DNA of 64,000 bases from Taibaiella helva (GCF_003545695.1 NZ_QUZZ01000001.1:310001-374000); one strand, 5' to 3'. Counted from the stretch's first letter, positions 6,678 through 16,575 are shown. The notes: generated by a model not told the origin, from the letters alone. Numbers and translations are program-made.

Positions 6678-8546
6678 TCACCTGTCCGTAGTGTCCGTAT
6701 CGTCGTCACCGGCGTTTTGCGCCCCGTCTTCTTTATTAGCCGGATCGCCCTCTACGCCGGAGGGGCCCATTTTATAATAAACATCTTCGTCCCAATCGTT
6801 GTATTCTTTAGTGCTGTAGCGGAACCGGCCGGGGCGCATTTCAAAATCGCGGTCGATATGGTAAGCGCTGGTAAGATTCTCAATACGGAATACCTTGCCT
6901 GTGGGCACCTGCAGCTCTACTCTCAGCTTCTGGGCACGGAAGGGATCGCCATGGGGAAGTGTAAAGTCCTGTGGCAGGTAAAGCACATTGCCTTCCTGGC
7001 GGTAATGGAATTCCAGGGGAAGGGCCAGGGCTTTTGCCCGGCTTACACTGCGGCCGCGGGCACTTTTCTTTATAATAAGATGATAGAGGCTGTCTTTGCT
7101 GGCGGTGATCCGGAGGCTGATATTGCTGATGGCCACGGTGCTGTCGTCGCGGAAGCGGATACCTTCATGCTCATGATCGTCCTCGTCCTGTTCGATCTCC
7201 CCATTCTCATCCTGCAGGCTTTGCCTGATGATCAACGTATCGTTGATCGGCTGATTGAGGCTGAGTGGGTAGGCATTGCTGTAGGATACCTTAAAGTCGG
7301 AAGCGATGGAAGTGCTCACCCAGAACAGGCCGAATATACCGGCAATAAACAGCAGGGTAAAGGTTCCGGTTACCCATTTGTTCCCAGCCAATTTACGACC
7401 GGTGATCATCCTGACCAGCAGGCGGATCACTGCAATGAAAGGGATGATGAGGGTGAGAGCAACACAGATCCAGAGCACTGTACGCTGGACGGGGCTTTCG
7501 GTAATGAGCGCACTGAAAGGGAAAATGAAAACAGAAGAGGTAGCTAGCCCGAACAAAGCCGCAAGTACTGCGATAATAACACCTGCGAGTGTAATCAATA
7601 CCGTACCGAGAATAAGGAATACGAATACTTTGACCAGCACGGCGATCAGCTGTGCCAGGCCCGACCTTTTCGGCGGGGCAATCCTGTCGGTCTCGCCGCC
7701 TTTAATGGCCTGGCTGAGGTTGTGTATATCTACCTTTTCTCCGCGCATTTCCAGCTTTTCGGCCACTGTATTGGCCTCCGGAAGAGAAGCCCATAAGATA
7801 ATGTACAGCACTACCAGCGTGGGCAGGCCGCCGACCATCAGCGAGAAGATGGACTGGAAGAACATGCCATTGCCCAGGATGCTGAAGAAGATAATGCCCA
7901 GCAGGGGGGCTGCGAAGATAATGCGGGGAATAATGGGATCAATATTGGCGTAGGCAGCGATACCCGAACATACGCCGCCCACTACTTTTTGCCGCGGGTT
8001 ACGGTATAGCCGGCGTCGGACCGTGGGGGTGCTGCTGTCGCTTTCGGGAAGCAGGGCCCACAGCAAAAAGTACACCAGCAGGCCTGCTCCCCAGGCCAGT
8101 GTGATGAGGATAAAAGCGATGCGGACAACGGTAGGATCGATATTGAAGTGAGCGGCAATGCCGCCACATACGCCGCCAACCAGCTTCTCGCTGCGGCTGC
8201 GGCTGAAGGGCGGGCGTGCCTGGCTGCCGGGGGCATGGCGCTCTTCTTTGCGGTTGCTCTTTCCGGATTCTTCTTCGCCGGCTTCGCTTTCGATCTGCTC
8301 CGGGCTGCCCATGATGGCGATCATATCGGTGATGTCTGCCGCCATAATGCAGGGAGCGCCCTTGCTCAGCTTATCCTGGAAGAGCTCACCCATACGGTCT
8401 TCCATATCCCGTACGATCTCATCGCCGCCTTCTTCGCGGGAGAAGAATATTTTGAGCCGGTTGAGGTAATCGCGGAGCTGTTCGTATGCCGATTCGTCTA
8501 TAGGGATCAACCTGCCCGCCAGGTTTATATTGATGATCTTGTTCAT
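6678..8546 (-). CDS. Membrane protein with two PspC domains
   Basis: The ATG at 8546 (MNKIININLAGRLIPIDESA) is chosen. The reading frame is open for 65 more codons upstream but that part overlaps padR and is low in similarity. The 622 residues have an N-terminal cytosolic region ending in an acidic linker, then two tandem PspC domains (SEKLVGGVCGGIAAHFNIDP and RQKVVGGVCSGIAAYANIDP, about residues 110-245) with membrane segments. A four- to five-helix membrane block follows (about 300-420), then a C-terminal extracytoplasmic beta-rich domain with an acidic end. PspC proteins sense or answer membrane stress. The gene follows padR by 53 nt, a pairing common in this phylum. Confidence 0.88.
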   Translation of the reverse strand: MNKIININLAGRLIPIDESAYEQLRDYLNRLKIFFSREEGGDEIVRDMEDRMGELFQDKLSKGAPCIMAADITDMIAIMGSPEQIESEAGEEESGKSNRKEERHAPGSQARPPFSRSRSEKLVGGVCGGIAAHFNIDPTVVRIAFILITLAWGAGLLVYFLLWALLPESDSSTPTVRRRLYRNPRQKVVGGVCSGIAAYANIDPIIPRIIFAAPLLGIIFFSILGNGMFFQSIFSLMVGGLPTLVVLYIILWASLPEANTVAEKLEMRGEKVDIHNLSQAIKGGETDRIAPPKRSGLAQLIAVLVKVFVFLILGTVLITLAGVIIAVLAALFGLATSSVFIFPFSALITESPVQRTVLWICVALTLIIPFIAVIRLLVRMITGRKLAGNKWVTGTFTLLFIAGIFGLFWVSTSIASDFKVSYSNAYPLSLNQPINDTLIIRQSLQDENGEIEQDEDDHEHEGIRFRDDSTVAISNISLRITASKDSLYHLIIKKSARGRSVSRAKALALPLEFHYRQEGNVLYLPQDFTLPHGDPFRAQKLRVELQVPTGKVFRIENLTSAYHIDRDFEMRPGRFRYSTKEYNDWDEDVYYKMGPSGVEGDPANKEDGAQNAGDDDTDTTDR

Positions 8547-8599
8547 TGTTGTAGCATTAAAACTTGTGAGTGGTAGAGATTTGGTTTCAGGAATGAGGT

Positions 8600-8935
8600 T
8601 CAGGACGAAGGGTCGCGGGTAAGCTCGTTCACAGCATCGGCCAGCTGTTGCCATGTTTGCTGTAGTTCGAGGTAGAAGGCCTCTCCTTTTTCCGTGAGGC
8701 TGAAGTATTTCCGGGGAGGACCCGATGCGCTTTCTTCCCAACGGTAGCTTAGCAGCTCTGCATTCTTAAGCCGGGTCAGCAGGGGGTATAAAGTGCCTTC
8801 AAGTATAGATAGCCCTGCTGCTTTCATCCGGTCAATAATATCGGAGGGATATACTTCCGATTTTCTGATGATAGAAAGAATACAAAACTCCAGCACACCC
8901 TTACGCATTTGCGAACTCGTGTTTTCTGTATTCAT
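8600..8935 (-). CDS. PadR-family transcriptional regulator
   Basis: The 111-residue protein has the PadR winged helix: GVLEFCILSIIRKSEVYPSDII, then LEGTLYPLLTRLKNAELLSYRWEE and GPPRKYFSLTEKGE. The short C-terminal helix is the dimerization element. PadR proteins are mostly ligand- or stress-released repressors that control an adjacent membrane gene and themselves. Here the downstream gene is the double-PspC protein. A 15-bp perfect inverted repeat overlapping the promoter (9015-9059) is the probable operator. Confidence 0.92.
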   Translation of the reverse strand: MNTENTSSQMRKGVLEFCILSIIRKSEVYPSDIIDRMKAAGLSILEGTLYPLLTRLKNAELLSYRWEESASGPPRKYFSLTEKGEAFYLELQQTWQQLADAVNELTRDPSS

Positions 8936-9005
8936 GTCAATTAGATATTATGGTGTTACAATCAATTTGCCTGAAGCGTTTCATTATGGCTCTGTCTTTA
9001 TGATA

Positions 9006-9059
9006 CAAAGATACAGCCAATAAATAGTATTATGCAATGCAAAGTACTATTTATTGGCT
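9006..9059 (-). promoter_or_regulatory. padR-pspC promoter and probable PadR operator
   Basis: On the minus strand TTG (9035-9037), 21 nt, TATCTTTG (9006-9013) forms a good promoter. A perfect 15-bp inverted repeat (agccaataaatagta at 9015-9029, tactatttattggct at 9045-9059) straddles the -33 element, and its 15-nt centre holds the smaller palindrome tgcattgca (minus strand). The remaining gap up to 9318 is AT-rich and shows no ORF. Confidence 0.65.
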
Positions 9060-9318
9060 TATTTTAACATAAATTTATCAAAAAAAAGGTGAAAAGAGAA
9101 TAGTCCTTATGGGAAATTGAAACATCTTATATAAAAGGGGACCGTGATTGTGTGTGGAAGCATAGCTGAAAATGAAGTTTTATTAACCTGATCTTAGCTT
9201 ATTATTAATAAGAACCTAGAGATAAGGTAAAGAAAAATCTAAATTGCATTGACGCGGTTCTCCTGGAAATATCTATATTTACACGCTTAAAAATTGAGAG
9301 CATTAAAAAAACAGATGT

Positions 9319-11115
9319 ATGAAGAAGATCTATTTAGCCGTTTTTCTTGCTTGTTCGATGGGGGGGGCGGTACATGCGCAAATCAGCGAAGGTGGTTTGC
9401 CATGGAGCGTTGGGAACAATACGGCCAATTCTTTATCCGTTAAACCGGTGACACTGGCCACTCCGGATTTTGAAACAGCAAAAAAGCAGTACGAAAAGGA
9501 CGTTATGGATGGTAAGCCCAGAGCTTATCTCGGCGGCCTGATGGTCAATACGGACATTTCTCTCACAAAAGCCGGTCAGTTTACTTACCTGAAAGATGGT
9601 CGTAAAATATGGCGCGCAAAGATAGAGATCAATAATGTGCAGGCTGTTAACTTATATTACAACGATTTTCAGCTGCCTGCAGGGGTAACTTATTACATTT
9701 CCAATGGTAACGGAAAGCAGCTGCTGGGCGCTTTCACCCGAAGCAACAATTCGCCCGACGGCTTGTTTGCTACAGGAGCGATTCAGGGTGGCACCGTTAA
9801 CCTTGAGCTCAATATCGACGCTGATGTTAAGCTGGAGGATATCCGCTTCCACATCGACAGAGTAGGCGCTATGTTCCGCGGCGAAGAGTATGTAGCGGAT
9901 ATCTACAGTTCTGATGAAACTAAAGATAATGTAGTGCTGAAGCCTACACTGGATGGTGACCAGGCTATCGGCAGCTCTTCTCCCTGCCACATCAATGCTT
10001 TTTGTCCTGTGGTGCCCGCTGCTCAGAATGCCGCTCGTAGCGCAACAGCCAGGATCGTTATTCCTGGTGCAGGTTTTATTGGATTCTGCTCCGGAACTTT
10101 GCTGAACAGCACCGGTGGTGTTTGTAAGCCTTATTTCCTTACAGCAGCCCACTGCGATGGTGAAAACGTAAACGGTACAACCGACGATCATTTTGCACAA
10201 TGGATGTTTGACTTCAATATGCAATATCCTGGTTGTACCAATACCGGTGATCCCCTGGCTAACCGTAAAAGGATAACAGGCGCATTCTTCCGTTCCCGTT
10301 CCCGTTACCCTTCTTCGGGTACCGCGGGCGCCAAAGATGCGATCCAGGACTTCCTGTTCCTGGAACTCAGACAAACACCCGCTGCGGAGTGGGGTGTTTC
10401 CTTGGCCGGATGGAACCGTAGCTCAACTGTATACATGACTGACGTAGATACTTTCTGGGGTTTCCATCATCCCGGCGGCGATGTGAAGAAAATGTCTCTG
10501 ACCACACAGATAACGCCTAACGGTACTTTTAACCAGAACTCCGTAGCTGGTACGCACTGGGCAATGAACTTTGATTATGGTGTTACGCAGGGCGGTTCTT
10601 CTGGCAGTGGCCTGTTTGATAAGAACGGCCTGCTTATTGGCGACCTTTCCGGTGGAGACTTTGCTACCGGCACCTGTGCGCCAGCCGGCACAGACGGTCT
10701 GTACAGCAAATTTTTCCGTGCCTGGGATTTCGCAGAACCCGGCCAGTCCTCTTCACCTGCTACCCGTCTGAAAGATTGGTTGGATCCTACAAACTCAAAT
10801 GCAATCACCGTTGCTGCTGCTAGCCTTCCCTGTGATGGTGTAGGTATTAAAGAAGCAGAGTTGAAAAATGCTTTCTCTATTTTCCCTAATCCCAGTACCG
10901 GACTGGTAAAAATGAAAACTAATTTCGCTCAGCCCACCGCACTTACCGTAAATGTGGTAGGCATTACCGGAGCGACACTGGCCACCTATAAGATTGAGAA
11001 GTCAATTTCCGGAGAATATCTGATGGATATGACCCAACTGGCCAATGGTATTTACCTGATCAAAGTGAGCAGTGATGAAGCTCAAGTGACACAGAAATTC
11101 GTGCTGGCCCGCTAA
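9319..11115 (+). CDS. Secreted trypsin-like serine endopeptidase with T9SS sorting domain
   Basis: The 598 residues start with a signal peptide (MKKIYLAVFLACSMGGAVHAQ). An N-terminal pro-region runs to about 215. The chymotrypsin-fold domain shows FLTAAHCDG (His about 278), a later aspartate (about 340-344) and QGGSSGSGLF (Ser about 428), resembling lysyl-endopeptidase-type enzymes. The last 80 or so residues, FSIFPNPSTG to QKFVLAR, form a type A T9SS sorting domain, so the enzyme should cross the outer membrane by T9SS and be anchored or released. It precedes susC by 145 nt, suggesting that it produces peptides for that transporter; this is inference. Confidence 0.9.
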   Translation: MKKIYLAVFLACSMGGAVHAQISEGGLPWSVGNNTANSLSVKPVTLATPDFETAKKQYEKDVMDGKPRAYLGGLMVNTDISLTKAGQFTYLKDGRKIWRAKIEINNVQAVNLYYNDFQLPAGVTYYISNGNGKQLLGAFTRSNNSPDGLFATGAIQGGTVNLELNIDADVKLEDIRFHIDRVGAMFRGEEYVADIYSSDETKDNVVLKPTLDGDQAIGSSSPCHINAFCPVVPAAQNAARSATARIVIPGAGFIGFCSGTLLNSTGGVCKPYFLTAAHCDGENVNGTTDDHFAQWMFDFNMQYPGCTNTGDPLANRKRITGAFFRSRSRYPSSGTAGAKDAIQDFLFLELRQTPAAEWGVSLAGWNRSSTVYMTDVDTFWGFHHPGGDVKKMSLTTQITPNGTFNQNSVAGTHWAMNFDYGVTQGGSSGSGLFDKNGLLIGDLSGGDFATGTCAPAGTDGLYSKFFRAWDFAEPGQSSSPATRLKDWLDPTNSNAITVAAASLPCDGVGIKEAELKNAFSIFPNPSTGLVKMKTNFAQPTALTVNVVGITGATLATYKIEKSISGEYLMDMTQLANGIYLIKVSSDEAQVTQKFVLAR

Positions 11116-11136
11116 TCACGAACTTGCATTTAAAGT

Positions 11137-11215
11137 CCGGATATTTATTGAATTGCTAAAATTATTTTAACTAATTGATAATTTTTGGTTATCTTAGCCG
11201 CCAATAAATATCCGG
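11137..11215. repeat. 14-bp inverted repeat between protease and susC
   Basis: ccggatatttattg (11137-11150) and caataaatatccgg (11202-11215) are exact reverse complements with 51 nt of AT-rich sequence between them. The structure covers most of the region where a susC promoter or protease terminator would lie. No textbook U-tail follows it. Confidence 0.6.
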
Positions 11216-11260
11216 CATTCTAAATCTGTTTTCAATTTTAAAATTTTTTAACTAGTAGCA

Positions 11261-14200
11261 ATGAAAAAAACATTACTCCTATTTATACTAGCTTTTACTG
11301 TTAGTATACAGGCTTCATTTGCGCAATCGCAGAAGATCAAAGGAAGAGTGACAGATAGCAAAGGCGAAGGTGTGCCTGGCGCAAGCGTTAAGGTTAAAGG
11401 TACAGAAGTGGGAACTGTAACAGATATTGACGGTAATTATGAGCTGGAATTGCCAGAGGGCAAAAAGGTGCTGGTTATCGACGGTATTGCCGGCAAAGCC
11501 CAGACAGAAGTAAAAGATGCCAGTGCTCCGGTGAATGTAGTTGTTGAGCAAAGCAGCCAAGATCTGGAAGGTGTTGAGATTTATGGTAAAAAAATTGATA
11601 AGCGTGAGAGCGTGTCGTCTATCAGCACTGTAACCGCCGAGCAAATCGCATCACGGCCCATTACTAACATTGTCTCTGCGCTGGACGGTAATGCTGCGGG
11701 TGTTAACGTGTCCAGCGGCGGTGGCCAGCCTGGCGCCAGCCCCGACATTCTGGTACGTGGCTTCGGCTCTCTGAGCGCCAGCAGTTCTCCGCTGATCGTT
11801 TTGGACGGTGCTGTATATGATGGTACTCTATCTTCTATCAACCCCTATGATGTGGCGACCATGAGCGTATTGAAAGACGCTTCCGCGACTTCCATCTATG
11901 GTGCTCGTGGCGCCAATGGTGTGATCATGATCACTACTAAGAAAGGCAAGAAAGGTGATAAGCCTATAATCAACATTGATGCCCAGGTGGGTATGTTTAC
12001 CCGTATGATCCCGGAATATGATCGGGTAAGTGCACGTGATTATTATAAGCTGGCCTGGGAAGGTCTGTATAACATCTACTCTGAACAGACAGATCCTGAG
12101 ACTGCTGCGGGTGCTGCAGATGCTAATACTATCCCTTTGATCCTGGGTGGTTACAACACATTTAATGTACCTGCTGATCAGGTGTATAAGAACGGTCAAA
12201 TCAATCCCAATGCTTCTATTCTGTATGAGGATGACTGGCAGAAAGCTGTTTCCCGTACTGGCCTGCGTCAGAAATATAACGTGTCTGTAAACAATGGCGA
12301 TGATAAGAGCACTTATTACTTCTCTGTTGGTTACAACAATGAAAAAGGTATCTTCAAGCAATCCGATTACGATCGTATCACTACCAGGCTGAATATTACG
12401 TCGAAGATCACTCCCTGGTTAAATTCCGGTTTGAGCCTGGGTGTTACTTATGATAATATGCGTTCTTTTGCGGCAGACGGATCTGCGTATGCTAACCCTT
12501 TCATGACTACCCGCCTGATGCCGTCCCTGTATCCGATCTACCTCCACGATCCTAATACGGGGGCATTGGTACTCGATGCCAATGGCCAGCCTCAGTACGA
12601 CTTTGGTGATAACCCCCAGTATGGACAAGTGCGTCAGTTCGCTACTAACCAGAACGTTATCGCCTCTATCTACAATGATAATACCACCACTAAAGCCTTT
12701 AGTGGTTTCGGTAGCGGTTATCTGGAAGCTAAATTCCTGAAGGACTTCACTGCACGTACTAATATCAGCGTAAATACTTACAATGGTAACCAAAGCATTT
12801 ACCAGAACAAATTCTTTGGCGATGGCGAACCCTTTAATGGTATCCTTACCCAGCAGAATAACAACAACATTTCTTATACCTGGACGCAATTGCTGATGTG
12901 GAAACCCACTTTCGGTATTTTCAATCCTGATGACGCAAACCATTCCCTGGACGTTACAGTAGGTCATGAGAACTATCTGTTAAGGGCTGAATCTTCCTAC
13001 CTGCAGCGTGCTGGTTTCGGTGGCTCTTCAATTGAATCCGGAGCAGCAGCAGCTTATGGTATCGGATCTTCTCAAAGTGTAGATTACCACGCTATTGAAA
13101 GCTATTTTGCTTTCGCAGGCTATACCTTTAAACAACGCTATACGTTAAATGCTACCTTCCGTCGTGATGGGACTTCCCGCTTTGCTAAAGATGGCCGCTG
13201 GGGTAACTTCTACTCTGTTGGTGGTAACTGGATGTTGAGCGAAGAATCTTTCCTGAAGGGTAAGACAACCTGGATCGACGAATTGAAGCTGCGTGCTAGT
13301 TATGGTATTACCGGTAACGAAAACCTGGGATCTTCCAACTATTATGCTTACCTGACTACTTACAGCTATTATCCTAACAATACTTATTCCGGTTATGCTT
13401 TCGGCGGATACGGTAACCCTGCTTTGAAATGGGAATCCCAGTATAGCTTCGACGTCGCTGTTGACTTCTCTCTGTTCAACAAACGCCTGACCGGTACTGC
13501 CGATTTTTACCAGCGTGGTTCTAAAGATCTGCTCTTCGTACAAACTCTGGCGCCTTCCACTGGCGTAAATGCCATACAAGCTAACGTAGGCGCAGTACGC
13601 AATACTGGTATTGAACTGGAGTTACATGGCAAGCCCGTGGTAACTAAGAACTTTAGCTGGACCATTGATGTGACTGCCTGGCACTATCGTAACAAAATGA
13701 CCCAGATCCAGAGCACCACACCCGGACAGGATACCATCTACGGCAGCGGTAGCATTCTGGCTAACGGCCTGCCCAGGGATAACTACTTCCTGCCTGACTA
13801 TGCCGGTGTTAATCCCGATAATGGTAAGGAGCAATGGCGTCTTGCTGATGGAACAACAACTACAGACTACAATATTGCCCAACAACCACAAAACTGTGTT
13901 TATGCCGGTACGCCTTACCGTGATATCGAGGGCTCTCTGAGAAATACCCTTAACTACAAAGGCATCGACTTCTCTTTCATGTTTACCTTCGGTCTTGGTG
14001 GTAAATTCTATGATGGCGTCTACCAGCAGTTGGCAGCCGGTGGCTGGGGTACTGCTTATTCTACCGATCTGCTGAACCGTTGGCAGAAACCGGGTGATCA
14101 GACAGATGTGCCTAAAATGGACTACAGCGAACTTTCCGGAAGGACGTCAACCCGCTTCCTGACCAGCAACAGTTTCCTGAATATTAAGAATGTTAACCTG

Positions 14201-14392
14201 GGCTATACCTTGCCCGATAAATGGTTGAAGACAGCAGGTTTCCGCAGCGCCAGGGTTTATGTACAGGCAGAGAATATTTTCGTGTTCACACCGCGCAAAG
14301 GACAAGATCTCCAGCAGAATTTCGTAGGTGGATCTGACTATGTTTATCCTCCTTACCGTACAATCATGTTCGGTCTGAATATCGGTCTGTAA
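11261..14392 (+). CDS. SusC/RagA-family TonB-dependent outer-membrane transporter
   Basis: The 1043 residues comprise a signal peptide (MKKTLLLFILAFTVSIQASFAQ), a carboxypeptidase-regulatory-like domain (KGRVTDSKGEGVPGASVKVK, about 27-105), a plug domain with ASATSIYGARGANGVIMITT (the classic SusC motif, about 208-228) and a long 22-strand barrel ending in a terminal aromatic/hydrophobic strand (TIMFGLNIGL). Together with the SusD-like lipoprotein downstream it should import oligomers using TonB energy. No glycoside hydrolase, sensor or anti-sigma gene is nearby. The only adjacent degradative gene is a protease, so a peptide substrate is more likely than a glycan; this is inference. Confidence 0.95.
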   Translation: MKKTLLLFILAFTVSIQASFAQSQKIKGRVTDSKGEGVPGASVKVKGTEVGTVTDIDGNYELELPEGKKVLVIDGIAGKAQTEVKDASAPVNVVVEQSSQDLEGVEIYGKKIDKRESVSSISTVTAEQIASRPITNIVSALDGNAAGVNVSSGGGQPGASPDILVRGFGSLSASSSPLIVLDGAVYDGTLSSINPYDVATMSVLKDASATSIYGARGANGVIMITTKKGKKGDKPIINIDAQVGMFTRMIPEYDRVSARDYYKLAWEGLYNIYSEQTDPETAAGAADANTIPLILGGYNTFNVPADQVYKNGQINPNASILYEDDWQKAVSRTGLRQKYNVSVNNGDDKSTYYFSVGYNNEKGIFKQSDYDRITTRLNITSKITPWLNSGLSLGVTYDNMRSFAADGSAYANPFMTTRLMPSLYPIYLHDPNTGALVLDANGQPQYDFGDNPQYGQVRQFATNQNVIASIYNDNTTTKAFSGFGSGYLEAKFLKDFTARTNISVNTYNGNQSIYQNKFFGDGEPFNGILTQQNNNNISYTWTQLLMWKPTFGIFNPDDANHSLDVTVGHENYLLRAESSYLQRAGFGGSSIESGAAAAYGIGSSQSVDYHAIESYFAFAGYTFKQRYTLNATFRRDGTSRFAKDGRWGNFYSVGGNWMLSEESFLKGKTTWIDELKLRASYGITGNENLGSSNYYAYLTTYSYYPNNTYSGYAFGGYGNPALKWESQYSFDVAVDFSLFNKRLTGTADFYQRGSKDLLFVQTLAPSTGVNAIQANVGAVRNTGIELELHGKPVVTKNFSWTIDVTAWHYRNKMTQIQSTTPGQDTIYGSGSILANGLPRDNYFLPDYAGVNPDNGKEQWRLADGTTTTDYNIAQQPQNCVYAGTPYRDIEGSLRNTLNYKGIDFSFMFTFGLGGKFYDGVYQQLAAGGWGTAYSTDLLNRWQKPGDQTDVPKMDYSELSGRTSTRFLTSNSFLNIKNVNLGYTLPDKWLKTAGFRSARVYVQAENIFVFTPRKGQDLQQNFVGGSDYVYPPYRTIMFGLNIGL

Positions 14393-14444
14393 CACTAAAT
14401 TAATTATTCAATACAACTTTCTAAGTTTAAAAAGCATTAATCAA

Positions 14445-15977
14445 ATGAATATATTTGGAAAAATGGGTGGGATAGCGTTGTCCGTCGTGCTGGTTTCCGG
14501 TGCGGTAGGCTGCAAGAAATCTTATCTCGACAGGAGCCCTTCTGATGCCGTAGCCATTGATTCCGTATTTAGGACCACAGCAACCGCAAAAGAGGCAGTA
14601 CAAGGTTTGCACAGGTATATGTATCAAGTAGGCGATCCTGAGACTTTCGGTCAAAAATCAATTGACCTGATGTCTGATCTTATGGGTGAAGACATGCCTA
14701 TAAGTGGTACCGGCGCGGGTTGGTACACGAGCGTTTATAACTATAACGATGCCCGTGTATCCGGCGGTACACCTGGTTATACCTGGGGTTATTATTACCG
14801 CATTATCAATAACGCCAATATGATCCTGGCCAATATTGATAAGGCTGAAGGACCGCAAAACGAGCGCGACAATATCAAAGGTCAGGCGATGTTCTACAGG
14901 GCTTTTGCCTACTATAATCTCTGTCTTTATTATCAACAAACCTATGCCGGCACTGGTCCGTTCAATGGCCAGACAATGGACTTTAAAAATGCTCCCGGTG
15001 TGCCGCTGTATACAGCTCCTACTACTGTAGGAACACCGCGCGCGCCAATGAGTGAGGTATTTGCCCAAATTACATCCGATCTGCGTAATGCAATCGAGTT
15101 GCTGGATGGAAATACTGCGGGTGGTGGTAAAACTGAAATTAACCAGAATATTGCTAAAGGTCTCTATGCGAGGGTAGCGCTGTCTATGAACGACTGGCCT
15201 ACGGCGGCGCAGATGGCTAATGAAGCACGCCAAGGTTATCCTTATATGAGCGCTGCTGAATGTCAGGCCGGCTTTAACAGTGCCAACAACCCCGAATGGA
15301 TGTGGGCTTCCACGACCAATAACGAACAGTTGGGTAATGCTTACAACTCTTTCATTTCGCACATGATCTATGGTTCAGGAGGCTATGCGAACCTGGGTTG
15401 TCAGAAAGTATTCTACAGGCCGCTTGCTGAAAGCATTAAGCCTACGGACGTACGTATTAACTGGTACTATAAAAAAGATGAAGCGCCTGGTTTCGTACCT
15501 TATAGCCAGAAGAAATTCAAACAGAAGACACCAGGCAACTGGTCTACTGACCTGCTGTGGATGCGTGCCGGTGAAATGGCGCTGATTGAAGCAGAGGCAA
15601 GAGCTTTCGCTGGTCAGGTTGGACAGGCTAAGCAGGTATTAGATGAATTTATCCAAACACGCGACGCCTCTTATTCTGCTCCTTCTGTTAAGGATGACCT
15701 GATCAAGGAAATTGTACTGCAGCGCCGTATAGAGCTTTGGGGCGAAGGATTCCGCTTTATTGATATCAAGCGTCAAATGGCATTTCCTCAGTTAGCTGAT
15801 AACGTGAAAGGCTTGCACAGGAGAACGACCTCAAATGATGTCAGCCCCAATGGCTTGCACGTATCACTTTATGTTGGTTCGCGCTCCAAAGACATTGGTA
15901 TCTATGCATCAGACTTCCTGTTTAAGATTCCGTCCTCTGAATTGAGCAACAACAAAGGCGTTGTTCAAAATCAGTAA
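14445..15977 (+). CDS. SusD/RagB-family substrate-binding lipoprotein
   Basis: The 510-residue protein begins with a lipoprotein signal peptide whose lipobox ends at C23 (SGAVGC, then KKSYLDRSPSDAV). The body is rich in TPR-like helices, with YRAFAYYNLCLYYQQTY and, near the end, ELWGEGFRFIDIKRQ, both typical of SusD. It caps the SusC barrel at the cell surface and captures ligand. It starts 52 nt after susC in the same operon and is followed by a clear terminator. No ligand can be deduced. Confidence 0.94.
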   Translation: MNIFGKMGGIALSVVLVSGAVGCKKSYLDRSPSDAVAIDSVFRTTATAKEAVQGLHRYMYQVGDPETFGQKSIDLMSDLMGEDMPISGTGAGWYTSVYNYNDARVSGGTPGYTWGYYYRIINNANMILANIDKAEGPQNERDNIKGQAMFYRAFAYYNLCLYYQQTYAGTGPFNGQTMDFKNAPGVPLYTAPTTVGTPRAPMSEVFAQITSDLRNAIELLDGNTAGGGKTEINQNIAKGLYARVALSMNDWPTAAQMANEARQGYPYMSAAECQAGFNSANNPEWMWASTTNNEQLGNAYNSFISHMIYGSGGYANLGCQKVFYRPLAESIKPTDVRINWYYKKDEAPGFVPYSQKKFKQKTPGNWSTDLLWMRAGEMALIEAEARAFAGQVGQAKQVLDEFIQTRDASYSAPSVKDDLIKEIVLQRRIELWGEGFRFIDIKRQMAFPQLADNVKGLHRRTTSNDVSPNGLHVSLYVGSRSKDIGIYASDFLFKIPSSELSNNKGVVQNQ

Positions 15978-16018
15978 ATTCGCGGCAGCGTAAACAATAA
16001 TTCTTACTCAAGATACCA

Positions 16019-16054
16019 AGCTGTCCGGAAGTACTTTCCGGGCAGCTTTTTTTT
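16019..16054 (+). terminator. Terminator of the susCD operon
   Basis: agctgtccggaa pairs with ttccgggcagct (one G-U pair), 5-nt loop, then eight T. The T-run runs directly into TATCTTTG (16054-16061), a likely -7 box for the next gene. Confidence 0.85.
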
Positions 16055-16082
16055 ATCTTTGCCTTTACTCACAGTTTTTACA

Positions 16083-16538
16083 ATGAATACACTGGAATCA
16101 AAAGTCATGGACCAGCTCAAGCAGGCCATGCGTAGTAAAGATGAGGCTGCATTGCGTACACTGCGTGCGATTAAGGCAGCTATTCTGGTTGAGAAAACAG
16201 CCGCAGGAGCCAAAGACGAACTGACAGAGGCTGATGAGCTGAAGCTGCTGCAGAAGCTAGTGAAACAGCGAAAGGATTCGCTGGAAATCTTCCGCACACA
16301 AAAGAGAGAGGACCTCGCAAAGACCGAAGAAGAAGAAATTGCCATTATCGAACAGTTTCTACCGAAGCAACTATCGGAAGCGGAGCTGGAAGCGCAGGTC
16401 CGGGAAATCATCGCTGCTGCCGGAGCTTCTTCTCCTGCCGATATGGGTAAGGTAATGGGTGTGGCGTCCAGGCAGTTGGCCGGAAAGGCAGACGGCAAGG
16501 CGATATCCGAAATGGTGAAGAAAATACTGGCCTCCTGA
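16083..16538 (+). CDS. GatB/YqeY domain protein
   Basis: The 151-residue protein starts at MNTLESKVMDQLKQAMRSKD; an ATG further upstream is inside the terminator and promoter zone and is rejected. It has the YqeY layout: an N-terminal helical part with LRTLRAIKAAI and a C-terminal GatB-tail-like domain (EIAIIEQFLPKQLSEAELE, DMGKVMGVASRQLAGKADGK). This domain binds tRNA in GatB, but the role of stand-alone YqeY is unsettled. It is followed after 37 nt by a cvpA-like gene, and the two are probably co-transcribed with the amidotransferase gene. Confidence 0.9.
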   Translation: MNTLESKVMDQLKQAMRSKDEAALRTLRAIKAAILVEKTAAGAKDELTEADELKLLQKLVKQRKDSLEIFRTQKREDLAKTEEEEIAIIEQFLPKQLSEAELEAQVREIIAAAGASSPADMGKVMGVASRQLAGKADGKAISEMVKKILAS

Positions 16539-16575
16539 GGTTTTTAAGACGGCATAAGACTGCCATTGCAACAAT

